Positions 29,368 to 37,334 of a DNA stretch of 43,702 nucleotides are shown one piece after another. Within the stretch, counting starts at the first letter, position 1. Each line of letters starts with the position of its first letter. The position numbers were made by a program, and so were the translations under genes. Under the pieces are notes generated by a model, which was not told the DNA's origin, did not search any database, and saw only the letters and a program-made list of their open reading frames with translations. This stretch comes from Bacillota bacterium. GTDB taxonomy: Bacteria > Bacillota > Clostridia > Oscillospirales > Ruminococcaceae. The stretch covers positions 1-43,702 of the forward strand of contig JAEZRC010000005.1 in NCBI GenBank assembly GCA_023440965.1. The letters run 5' to 3'.

Positions 29368-31116
29368 ATGAATATAATTTTATCATCGGCACCTTACACA
29401 CAAACTCCAGGTTTGCTTGAATCAATAGATAAGAAAACACCTCTGTCGGATATTCCTCGTGATATAGGTTGGGATGCACTAAAATCGGCTTGTAAAATCC
29501 TCGACGGCGTATTTGACGCATTTTCTGAACTTCTTAATCTTAATTTCTATAACATTCCTGGCATTAAAGCATTTATCAATAAAACATCTCCCATAGCCTG
29601 GGCGTGTTTCGGTATTGCAATTGTTATAGCAGCTATCGCTCTTATGATAAATAAGGATAAGTTAAAAATATCTGATTTTGCTCGAAGTGTTCTTGTTTCA
29701 GCTGCACTTATTGTTGCATTACCTTTTTCAATCAATGTGCTTACTGATATGAAAAATGCTGGTGTGTCTGATATGCAAAACGAACTAAAGCAAAATCAAA
29801 CAATGGGTAAAACAATTCTGGCTAGTGTTACAATAGATATTGACAGCTCAGCTGACAATAGAAAAATAACAACAGTAATGGATAGCAACAAAAACGCATA
29901 TGGCCTTAATATTACTGATACATTAGATAAGGATAAGTGGAAATATGGTGTGCGTACGAAGCAATTAGATATTACTTACGAAAACGTTGAGTCAGAAGGC
30001 TATGTTCAAGCTATAAAAAACTTCTTTGAAATATCTGATAATCAGTATAGTACCTATATGTCGTTGTCAGCAGATCAAAAGGCAGTATACTTTAAAACTC
30101 ATATGCAACAAGGGTTAGCCAATTTAAAGAACAATAATCAAATTCTTCAATGCAATACGCTTGAGGAAGCTTGTGCCCTATATCCTTCATCGTTAAATCA
30201 GCTTATACAAGAGGATTCAAGTCCAACGAATATTTTTGGCGGTGATTATGTTGATCCTGCAACAAATACAATGTATTACTTCTATAAGCTTGATGATGGG
30301 GAGATTGATATACCAGGTAAAAACCCTCATTTTGATTTCCTAGAAGAATACATTTATGCATATAAGTATGATTTCGTTATGGGTTTACTTCTTGTTATAG
30401 TAACAATTGTTGCTCTATTCTTCGCAGGACTTCGAGTAGTAGGACTTATGTTTGATTTACTTTTCAATCAGATTATAGCACCTATTGTATTTGCAACAGA
30501 TTTACAAGGCTCTGGCAGAACAAAGAAAATGATTGAAAACATAGTTTCATCTTATCTTGTATTCATCATTATCCTTGTACTAGTTAAGCTCTATCTAGTA
30601 ATTAACTTATGGGCAATTTCAAATCTTACTGAAACAAAATACATCTTCCTTAAACTTATGATTTTAGTAGGTACAGCAAAGGGCGTTATTGATGGTCCTG
30701 ATATCATTGTTAAGCTTCTCGGAGTAGACGCAGGAGTTAAATCAGGAGCCGCTGCTATGCTTGGTATTCAATCAGGATTACGTATATTCTCGCAGATTAA
30801 AAATGGTGGTAGCAATGTTGTTCATGCTCCAAGCAATGCAGGAAAAGCTATTTATAATACAGCTACACACGCTAATCCTATCAGAAATGCTCAGAACTTT
30901 ATGCGTAGTGCTAGACTTGATAGAGAAAACCTATCACAGCGATGGCAGGCGTTTAAAGGTAATGATACAAATAGCTCTTCTTATAGCAGCTCTCCAGGGG
31001 ATACTGCAAGTAGAAGCTCTTCAGGGAATACTGCAAAGCCATTTGATAATAATTCATCTTCAAATAACAATAAAGCTTCAGATCAGTCTTCTGATACTGC
31101 AAAGCCAAGACATTAA
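29368..31116 (+). CDS. VirB6/TrbL-like T4SS channel protein
   Basis: A 582-residue polytopic protein: hydrophobic helices around residues 70-90 and 105-125, and a cluster of about four between 340 and 465, with an extracellular domain (about 130-335) between. The C-terminal 110 residues are polar and Ser/Asn-rich (SSSYSSSP, SSSNNNKASD). This is the plan of VirB6/TrbL-type proteins of Gram-positive conjugation systems, which form the inner channel. I prefer the ATG at 29368; a GTG at 29359 is too close to AAGG. Confidence 0.75.
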   Translation: MNIILSSAPYTQTPGLLESIDKKTPLSDIPRDIGWDALKSACKILDGVFDAFSELLNLNFYNIPGIKAFINKTSPIAWACFGIAIVIAAIALMINKDKLKISDFARSVLVSAALIVALPFSINVLTDMKNAGVSDMQNELKQNQTMGKTILASVTIDIDSSADNRKITTVMDSNKNAYGLNITDTLDKDKWKYGVRTKQLDITYENVESEGYVQAIKNFFEISDNQYSTYMSLSADQKAVYFKTHMQQGLANLKNNNQILQCNTLEEACALYPSSLNQLIQEDSSPTNIFGGDYVDPATNTMYYFYKLDDGEIDIPGKNPHFDFLEEYIYAYKYDFVMGLLLVIVTIVALFFAGLRVVGLMFDLLFNQIIAPIVFATDLQGSGRTKKMIENIVSSYLVFIIILVLVKLYLVINLWAISNLTETKYIFLKLMILVGTAKGVIDGPDIIVKLLGVDAGVKSGAAAMLGIQSGLRIFSQIKNGGSNVVHAPSNAGKAIYNTATHANPIRNAQNFMRSARLDRENLSQRWQAFKGNDTNSSSYSSSPGDTASRSSSGNTAKPFDNNSSSNNNKASDQSSDTAKPRH

Positions 31117-31128
31117 GGAGAATGTATA

Positions 31129-31491
31129 ATGGGAATTATGCCAAAACAAACAAAGGCTGAAAATAAGCTCAAATTTGGTTTAACACTGAATAGACTTATT
31201 GGTTTAGCTGTTACAATAATGATGGCATCAATATTATCAAGAGGAGTTCATAAATATCTTTCAATACCTTTTATGGTTTTCTGCGTAGTGGTATATTTAT
31301 TTTCGCAAAGCAAAGCACCTACTAACCCTAAAAAGAACTTCATAACAGGGTTAAAAGACTGTTTTGTATATCATACTACACCAAAAAAATACTATGGGGT
31401 GGCTTGTGATGATTACAAACAAGCAATATTAATTGAGGAGGAGAAGAATGAAAAGAAAAAGAAAAAAGCAAAGAATGATACCAAGGAATAG
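31129..31491 (+). CDS. VirB3/PrgI-like T4SS protein
   Basis: A 120-residue protein with two adjacent hydrophobic helices (LNRLIGLAVTIMMASIL and SIPFMVFCVVVYLFS) and a long basic C-terminal tail (EKKKKKAK), directly before the VirB4 ATPase gene. This is the place and size of VirB3/PrgI-like subunits. Its last 44 bp overlap the virB4 start. Confidence 0.7.
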   Translation: MGIMPKQTKAENKLKFGLTLNRLIGLAVTIMMASILSRGVHKYLSIPFMVFCVVVYLFSQSKAPTNPKKNFITGLKDCFVYHTTPKKYYGVACDDYKQAILIEEEKNEKKKKKAKNDTKE

Positions 31492-33865
31492 CTTTGCTGA
31501 CACCCTTATTGACTTTAAGGAAATAGTTGATGAAAAGTATCTTAAAACTTCCTCAGGGTTTGCTTGTGCAATTAAAATCTCCGGCATTGATATATTTCAC
31601 TATTCGGAAGATGATCAGCATATCTGTTATTCAAATTTTGCTCAAGCAGAACTTTCAATAAAGCTTCCTCATAAATTTGTATTCTTTGATACTTCACCTT
31701 CATACACAAAACAAAAGGAATTTATACAATATAAACTTGAAAAGCAGAACAATCCGTATTTAAAAGAGCTGTTACAAAGACAGCTCTTTTTATTTAATAC
31801 TAAAGAACAATTCCATAAAGACCGATCCACATATCTATTTCTTTTTGGTAAAAGTTATTCGGAACTTGATAATGAAGTTGATATGTTTATACACAAAATG
31901 AGTGATACGATATGTGAACAGGTTTGCTCTGATAAGCTTAAGCAAATATTGCATGACATATTATCTTTTGAAAGTACTGACGGGGACAGTAATAATTTTA
32001 TTGAGCATATCTGTCCTGATAAAGTAACTCTTCACACAATAGGTATGGAAGTATCAAATAAGTATGTTACAAGCCTTATTGCATATGACTTTCCTTCTTC
32101 AATACTTAACTTATTCATGGCTAATATATTTAACTTCCCTGGAACACTTACTACTGTTGATATGAACTTTATCCAAAAGGATATTGCAAAAGCACAGCTA
32201 GGAAAAAGTCTTCAGGAATTAAAAAGCAGACAAGTTTTAAACAACAGCGCTGGTGATGAGCTCAAGGACAGTGGCGACTACGGCGATCTTGAAATATTAC
32301 TTGATTCATTAAACCGTGGTAATGAACAGCTCATGTCAGCAACTATCAGAATCTTTATATCTGCAGATACGGAAAAAGAACTGTTAGAAAAAAAGAAGTA
32401 CATAATAGGTGAATTTGAAAGTGAGGGCATTTCATTACTTACTCCACAGAATGAAATGCTCAATGAGTATATGTCACTATCAAGATCAAGTAACATAATC
32501 AATACTCCTATTCCTTTATATGATACCTTTTCAAAGCAGTTTCCTTTCCATTATCAGAACTACGTTGATGAAAATGGATTACACTTCGGAGAAACAGAAA
32601 CAGGTGGAGATGTAATTATTAATACATTCAACAGAAGCAGTGTTGTTAATTCTTATGATATGCTCGCTGTTGGTGTAAAAGGCTCAGGTAAATCTGTTAC
32701 GCTTAAATCAATGCTCCAGGATGTCTTATGTCTTGGTAATAAAGTATTAGTAATTGATATTGAAAATGAGTATTCTAATATGGCTCAGAAGCTTAATGGA
32801 AAGATTATAAAAATAGGATCATCACCTGTTATTAATCCTCTTGAAATTAGACAGCTCTATGCTGATAATGACGCTGATAAATCTTCAAACTTTGCTGCTG
32901 AGCTTTCAAGAATAGTAACCTTCATGTATCAGTATTGTCCTGATATGACAGATCAGCAAGCAGAGGAATTTAAAAGTCTTCTCCTTGCAACATACAAACG
33001 TTTTGAGATTAATAGTGACACAGATATATCTAGGCTTCGTGTTACAGACTTTCCTATATTTAAAGATTTACTTTCAACTCTTAGAAGCAAACTGTACTCT
33101 GTTTTTATTGAAGATAGTGATGATAGAAACAAAATAACAACAAAACTATCACAGCAGAAAATAGATATACTTGAAACACTTGAATTGTATATTAAAAATC
33201 TTGCTGAAGGAATGTACAGTTGTATTTTCAATGGATACTCTTCGGTTAATATCAGCAGAGAAAACTTTATTGTCTTCAATGTTCAGGAACTATCTGAGAT
33301 GGATGAGAAAGTATATAATGCTCAGCTGTTTAATATTCTCTCATATATGTGGCAGGAAATATGTAAGAACGTTAAATACAATCAGGATCTTAAACATCCT
33401 TGGGATAGAAAGTTTGTAGTAGCTGTTATGGATGAGGCTCATAGATTTATTAACGCTAAAAATCCTCAGGCTCTTGACTTCATTGAGAAGCTTGTAAGAC
33501 GTACAAGAAAATATGATTCTGCATTATGGTTTGCTTCTCAATCCATACTCGACTTTATGCCTAAGGGATCTAAAATTAACATTGATAAGATACTTACCAT
33601 ATTCAGCCTTGTTCAATATCGTGTTATCTTAAAGCAGACATATGATAGCATTGAAACATTGCATGAAGCCTTCCCACAGTTTACAATGTCAGAGCTTAAT
33701 GCCACGACTAATTTCAAACCAGGTGATATGTTGATTTCTTTCGGTGGCACTCGCCATAAGTTCCGTTGTCACAGAACTATATTCGAAGATGATTTACTTT
33801 ACATAGGTAACTCCCGTGACGCAGAAGAGATCCAAAAGAAAAAAGCTGAGGAGGTAGTTTCATAA
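31448..33865 (+). CDS. virB4: VirB4-like T4SS ATPase
   Basis: An 805-residue ATPase: an N-terminal domain, Walker A GVKGSGKSVT near residue 410, then VLVIDIENEYSNM, and Walker B VAVMDEAHRF near 660, followed by KLVRRTRKY and WFASQS, all typical of VirB4/TraU/ConE ATPases that power channel assembly and transfer. The start at 31448 follows GAGGAGGAG; a start at 31433 would also be open but lacks a site. The 44-bp overlap with virB3 suggests translational coupling. Confidence 0.92.
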   Translation: MKRKRKKQRMIPRNSFADTLIDFKEIVDEKYLKTSSGFACAIKISGIDIFHYSEDDQHICYSNFAQAELSIKLPHKFVFFDTSPSYTKQKEFIQYKLEKQNNPYLKELLQRQLFLFNTKEQFHKDRSTYLFLFGKSYSELDNEVDMFIHKMSDTICEQVCSDKLKQILHDILSFESTDGDSNNFIEHICPDKVTLHTIGMEVSNKYVTSLIAYDFPSSILNLFMANIFNFPGTLTTVDMNFIQKDIAKAQLGKSLQELKSRQVLNNSAGDELKDSGDYGDLEILLDSLNRGNEQLMSATIRIFISADTEKELLEKKKYIIGEFESEGISLLTPQNEMLNEYMSLSRSSNIINTPIPLYDTFSKQFPFHYQNYVDENGLHFGETETGGDVIINTFNRSSVVNSYDMLAVGVKGSGKSVTLKSMLQDVLCLGNKVLVIDIENEYSNMAQKLNGKIIKIGSSPVINPLEIRQLYADNDADKSSNFAAELSRIVTFMYQYCPDMTDQQAEEFKSLLLATYKRFEINSDTDISRLRVTDFPIFKDLLSTLRSKLYSVFIEDSDDRNKITTKLSQQKIDILETLELYIKNLAEGMYSCIFNGYSSVNISRENFIVFNVQELSEMDEKVYNAQLFNILSYMWQEICKNVKYNQDLKHPWDRKFVVAVMDEAHRFINAKNPQALDFIEKLVRRTRKYDSALWFASQSILDFMPKGSKINIDKILTIFSLVQYRVILKQTYDSIETLHEAFPQFTMSELNATTNFKPGDMLISFGGTRHKFRCHRTIFEDDLLYIGNSRDAEEIQKKKAEEVVS

Positions 33866-34978
33866 ATGACAAACAGAAAAAACCTTCCTTACTATATCTT
33901 TACCTTAATAGTAATTTTTCTTGCAGCATTCTTTTTCAATAGCAGAAAAATATTCGGTGACGATAGGAAACTTATGAATGAAAATTATGATATAACATAT
34001 CGAACTATGTTAGGTGGTTATAACTTCAAGGTCACTAACGCTCGCATTGATAAAGCTACAAATACTATGTATCTTGACTTCTTCATCAAGGGTGCAGAAG
34101 ATCCAAGAGAATATCCACCAGAGCTTTACAATGTAACCAACGGAAAGATAACTGGAGATAAATTATCTTTCAAAGTTGAGAAAAATACCGATAGAGAATA
34201 CGCTCATTTGATAACAATTTCAAAGGTGCCAAAGAAATTTGACTTCATAAGATTATACATAAGATCCAAAGGCTTTGATGTTAAAAATGAAGATACAATT
34301 GATGAGTTTGGTAATGTTATCAAGCATAAAGATACTCCTGGAAAGGTGTCAGATATTTGGGTAGCAATAGACTCTAGAACGGTTAAATATTATGATAGCT
34401 CTAAGGGCGAAAAACCACCAACATTAGATTCAGCTGTTGATATTGATAAGGCTGAAAAGGTTGTTGAAGAACACAAACCTGAAAAAGAAACTTCTGTTAC
34501 AACCATCCCATCAGTAACAACCAATACTAAAGTTACAACAGGTAAACAACCTAATACCAAACAACCTTATCAAACAACAACTACTGGTAATAATAATTCA
34601 CCTGGTACTGTTGTTACTCAAGGAACAACATCTCAATCAGGCGATAAGCCTTCAACAACTACCACAGCACCTCATCAGCAGACTGTTACTCCACCGACTA
34701 CAACTGGTAATATTAAAATTCATACGATAAGTTTATCTTCAGATTATCAATACAACAATATTGTTCTTTCTGTTTCCAAAACTGCAAAACTTACTCCAGT
34801 TATTTTACCAGCTTCAGCTACAAATAAAAATGTAATTTGGGGATCAAGTAAACCAGGAATAGTTTCAATAAATAGCAACGGAATTGTAACAGCTCTTTCT
34901 CCAGGCAAATCAATTATAACAGTAAAAACAACAGATGGAAGTAATCTTTCGGCGAGCTGTATGGTGACAGTAAATTAA
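33866..34978 (+). CDS. Membrane-anchored envelope protein with Thr-rich linker and Big_2 domain
   Basis: A 370-residue protein: N-terminal signal anchor (YYIFTLIVIFLAAFFF), an extracellular domain of about 160 residues without a recognised family (MLGGYNFKVTNARIDKATN), a Thr-rich linker of about 70 residues and a C-terminal bacterial Ig-like Big_2 domain (LTPVILPASATNKNVIWGSS, GIVTALSPGKSIITV). It starts directly after the virB4 stop. It is probably a wall-spanning or cell-contact part of the conjugation machine. Confidence 0.75.
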   Translation: MTNRKNLPYYIFTLIVIFLAAFFFNSRKIFGDDRKLMNENYDITYRTMLGGYNFKVTNARIDKATNTMYLDFFIKGAEDPREYPPELYNVTNGKITGDKLSFKVEKNTDREYAHLITISKVPKKFDFIRLYIRSKGFDVKNEDTIDEFGNVIKHKDTPGKVSDIWVAIDSRTVKYYDSSKGEKPPTLDSAVDIDKAEKVVEEHKPEKETSVTTIPSVTTNTKVTTGKQPNTKQPYQTTTTGNNNSPGTVVTQGTTSQSGDKPSTTTTAPHQQTVTPPTTTGNIKIHTISLSSDYQYNNIVLSVSKTAKLTPVILPASATNKNVIWGSSKPGIVSINSNGIVTALSPGKSIITVKTTDGSNLSASCMVTVN

Positions 34979-34991
34979 TAGCTTAAGATTA

Positions 34992-35020
34992 TTGACACAT
35001 TTAAATATAACTGTTAATAT
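34992..35020 (+). promoter_or_regulatory. Promoter upstream of the lipoprotein gene
   Basis: TTGACA (34992-34997), a 17-bp spacer and TAATAT (35015-35020) precede the lipoprotein gene. The gene is therefore separately controlled within the transfer region. Confidence 0.7.
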
Positions 35021-35077
35021 TTTGATATGACAAAATAGATGTTAGAAATTATATCAACTGACGTAAAGGAGCCTGTT

Positions 35078-35899
35078 ATGAAAAAAATCTTTGTTCTATT
35101 AACTGCATTAGCTATTAGTTTAAGTCTAATTGGGTGTGGCAAGAACTCAACGCAAAACAATACAAATAGTAAATCTCAAACAACCAAGACAAATTCTAAC
35201 AGCATGAATGACAAAAACAGTACAAAAGATACAACTAATAACACAGAAAAAAATAATGACTTTAAATCAATAGATACTGATAATAACAATACAATACAAT
35301 TAAAAAAATATATCTACAACCTTGCGAGTGACAAGTCAAAATCCTACACTATTGTTGAAAAGAATCTAACTTTAAAAGACTATAAAGGAAAACTAAATGT
35401 TAAATATCCTGTCTTTGAAGGGAAAAACACAAACATAAAACAACTTAACGATGCTATTTTTAAAATTGTAAATAGTAATGTTTTGAAAGAGGATGAATAT
35501 ACAACTATTGATACATCTATTAATTATACAGTTCAAAATGCATCAGATAGTTATGTAAGTATTTTGTTCACTTGTTTTTCAAATTCAGCAACTGCTGCAC
35601 ATCCATTAAATATCTGGTTCACTATTAATTATGACTTGAAAGAAAATCGCATTCTGCTTCTTAAAGATATTACAGAAGTAAACAAAGAATTACTTCAAAA
35701 AAGCAAAGGAGCAATGAATAATCAACTTGACAAGGAAACATATGAAGCTATATTATCCACAAATTATAACATTGACGAGCTATTAAAATTATTAAAAAGT
35801 GATTCAGCTAATTTCTATTATAAAAATGATTGCTTATATATAGGATTTACAGTCAGTGGAGCTGGAAACTATACTTATTTTGCAAGTTTTAAATGTTAA
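35078..35899 (+). CDS. Lipoprotein with DUF3298/RsiV-like domain
   Basis: A 273-residue lipoprotein: signal peptide with lipobox LIGC, about 70 residues of Asn/Thr/Lys-rich linker, then a domain with KYPVFEGKNTNIKQLNDAIF, a middle NYDLKENRILLLKDI and a C-terminal LYIGFTVSGAGNY. This resembles DUF4163/DUF3298 proteins such as RsiV, a lysozyme-binding anti-sigma factor, but lacks a membrane and cytoplasmic part. The start at 35078 follows AAAGGAG; the open frame begins at 35039. It may be an immunity, exclusion or lysozyme-protection cargo protein. Confidence 0.6.
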   Translation: MKKIFVLLTALAISLSLIGCGKNSTQNNTNSKSQTTKTNSNSMNDKNSTKDTTNNTEKNNDFKSIDTDNNNTIQLKKYIYNLASDKSKSYTIVEKNLTLKDYKGKLNVKYPVFEGKNTNIKQLNDAIFKIVNSNVLKEDEYTTIDTSINYTVQNASDSYVSILFTCFSNSATAAHPLNIWFTINYDLKENRILLLKDITEVNKELLQKSKGAMNNQLDKETYEAILSTNYNIDELLKLLKSDSANFYYKNDCLYIGFTVSGAGNYTYFASFKC

Positions 35900-35911
35900 T
35901 AAACATATTAT

Positions 35912-35933
35912 AAGAACGTCAAAAGACGTTCTT
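35912..35933 (+). terminator. Rho-independent terminator
   Basis: The perfect stem AAGAACGTC (35912-35920) / GACGTTCTT (35925-35933) with AAAA loop and a T-tail ends the lipoprotein transcript. Confidence 0.85.
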
Positions 35934-35958
35934 TTTTATTTTTAAGGAGGTATCTAAA

Positions 35959-36198
35959 ATGGATACAAAAATTATTGATAGCAAAATTGAAAAGTTGAAT
36001 GAAAACATTCAGAAGGAACAGAATTCTATTTCAGAATCAAAGACAAGAATAAAAAATTATCAGACAGAAATAAAAAATCTTGAGGACGAAAAGCAGAAAC
36101 TTTATGCAGAAGCTTTTATTAAAATAATGGCTGAAAAAGGTCTTGAGTCTGATGATGAAAAACAAAATTTCTTAGACCTGATTAAAGAAAGCTTGTAG
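35959..36198 (+). CDS. DUF4315-like coiled-coil protein
   Basis: A 79-residue protein, almost wholly a charged coiled coil (KIEKLNENIQKEQNSISESK, NLEDEKQKLY), ending in a short helix. Small proteins of this type (DUF4315) are common next to relaxase genes in clostridial conjugative elements. It has TAAGGAGG before the start. Confidence 0.7.
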   Translation: MDTKIIDSKIEKLNENIQKEQNSISESKTRIKNYQTEIKNLEDEKQKLYAEAFIKIMAEKGLESDDEKQNFLDLIKESL

Positions 36199-36218
36199 AA
36201 AAAGTTGAGGTAATTTTC

Positions 36219-36515
36219 ATGCCTAACTTAATAATTCGTAATATAGATCCTGTAGTAATAAAGCTACTTGATGATATAGTAGGCCAGAAAAAATATTCAT
36301 CACGCAATGAACTTATAAATGAAATTCTAACATTGTTTGTAACTTCAAGTAGTGCTTATTTCAACAAGGCATTAATACCTACTGTACAGTTCTTAGCTAA
36401 AGAAGCTATAGCAGAACATCAGGATATTATTGAAAAGTCATTAGCAGTATCACAGGATATTAGCTTAAAGATACTTGAGGAATTAAGAAAGATTACAGAA
36501 CTTTCAGAAGAGTAA
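36219..36515 (+). CDS. Ribbon-helix-helix protein, probable relaxosome accessory
   Basis: A 98-residue protein: strand NLIIRNIDP, helix VVIKLLDDIVGQ, turn and helix SRNELINEILTLF form a ribbon-helix-helix domain, followed by a helical tail. RHH proteins of this size bind oriT repeats next to the nick site. It directly precedes the repeat-rich non-coding region. Confidence 0.7.
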   Translation: MPNLIIRNIDPVVIKLLDDIVGQKKYSSRNELINEILTLFVTSSSAYFNKALIPTVQFLAKEAIAEHQDIIEKSLAVSQDISLKILEELRKITELSEE

Positions 36516-36539
36516 TTATTCTTTTTCTGATAGTTTATA

Positions 36540-36577
36540 GAATTGCATTACAACGGTATGCCGTTGTAATGCAATTC
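36540..36577. repeat. 17-bp perfect inverted repeat in oriT region
   Basis: The arms at 36540-36556 (starting GAATTGCATT) and 36561-36577 are perfectly complementary with loop TATG. It is the strongest hairpin in the window and may double as the terminator of the upstream gene, although no T-run follows. Confidence 0.85.
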
Positions 36578-36679
36578 ATACTGCAAGCATAAAAAGCCTT
36601 GTTTTTGTACTGCATTTATCATGCAAACATCATGCATGATGTAAAAGCTGTACTGCATACTGTAATGCATTTTAAAAAA

Positions 36680-36813
36680 GTGATATCACTTTGCATTACA
36701 TTTTAGCACAATAGATGAATTGCTACAAAACTTGTTAAATCTCGGTACTACCGAGATTTGAGTGATATCGCAATACAAAATTGCATTTCAATGCATTACA
36801 TTTGTGATATCAC
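36680..36813. repeat. Repeated GTGATATCAC palindromes
   Basis: GTGATATCAC is perfect at 36680-36689 (within a 16-bp palindrome, 36677-36692) and 36804-36813, and has one changed base (GTGATATCGC) at 36762-36771. They look like dimer-binding sites for one regulator. The last overlaps the CACCTCC just upstream of the next gene. Confidence 0.7.
36737..36759. repeat. Short perfect hairpin in oriT region
   Basis: AAATCTCGGT (36737-36746) and ACCGAGATTT (36750-36759) form a 10-bp stem with a 3-nt loop. Relaxase sites often follow such a hairpin, but the nick cannot be placed by eye. Confidence 0.75.
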
Positions 36814-36894
36814 CTCCTTTATGCTCTTTCCAAACAGTGATTTGCGAATACTTTCTGGCCTGTAAAACAACACATAATTGAGGAGGAATAATCA

Positions 36895-37332
36895 ATGGCA
36901 AACCTATCTTGTAGAATTTCAGATGAATCAGGAACAATGTTAGATGAGATAATTGCAAAAGACGGCAATATTACCAAAACAAAATTAATCGAGCAATTAA
37001 TTACCGATTATTATTCTCGCAGCGACGGCGACGTCGGAGCGGACTGTCAGAAAAAGAATGATGATTCAGCTGACATCAATACAACGTCTAACACTGAAAT
37101 TCAAAAACAGCTTAACATCATTAAATACATCGCAAATGAAAATAACAAAAAGCTTTTCATTCTTCAAGAAGTAATCAACAGTTTAATCATGACAACTTTC
37201 AAATGCTTTCCTGAACGTTTTAAAAGCACAACTATTAAAGGCGAAACACACGATTGGTTTAACCACGCTGATGATATGCTGCAACAAATTCTTAATGAGA
37301 AAATGGCTAATAAAAAATTAAGAGGTGAATAA
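36895..37332 (+). CDS. MobC-like relaxosome accessory protein
   Basis: A 145-residue protein. The N-terminus (LSCRISDESGTMLDEIIAKD, then TKTKLIEQLITDYY) is a ribbon-helix-helix-like DNA-binding module, followed by a polar linker and helical C-terminus. It ends 2 bp before the relaxase gene, as MobC-type proteins do. It probably helps the relaxase open oriT. Confidence 0.65.
   Translation: MANLSCRISDESGTMLDEIIAKDGNITKTKLIEQLITDYYSRSDGDVGADCQKKNDDSADINTTSNTEIQKQLNIIKYIANENNKKLFILQEVINSLIMTTFKCFPERFKSTTIKGETHDWFNHADDMLQQILNEKMANKKLRGE
37043..37058 (+). repeat. Dispersed 16-bp repeat, copy 1
   Basis: ACTGTCAGAAAAAGAA occurs exactly four times: 37043-37058 (mobC-like gene), 38327-38342 and 38465-38480 (relaxase gene) and 42154-42169 (end of the winged-helix gene). 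The first is read in a different codon phase from the two in the relaxase gene, so the match is at DNA level. A partial inverted copy is at 42284-42293. Confidence 0.75.
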
Positions 37333-37334
37333 CA

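Larger units (their letters stand above)
36516..36894. other. Repeat-rich non-coding region, probable oriT
   Basis: This 379-bp gene-free segment lies between two ribbon-helix-helix genes and just upstream of the relaxase. It contains a 17-bp perfect inverted repeat with 4-nt loop (36540-36577), three GTGATATC sites (36680-36689, 36762-36771, 36804-36813), a 10-bp hairpin (36737-36759) and at least five copies of GCATTACA or its complement. Dense symmetric repeats at this place are what relaxosome proteins bind. The nick site itself is not identified. The region may also hold promoters for the downstream mob genes. Confidence 0.7.

Noticed and set aside
30761..31129. 122-residue frame overlapping the end of the VirB6-like gene
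   Set aside because: It is a shadow of the Ser/Asn-rich tail in another frame, with repetitive hydrophobic composition and no Shine-Dalgarno site.
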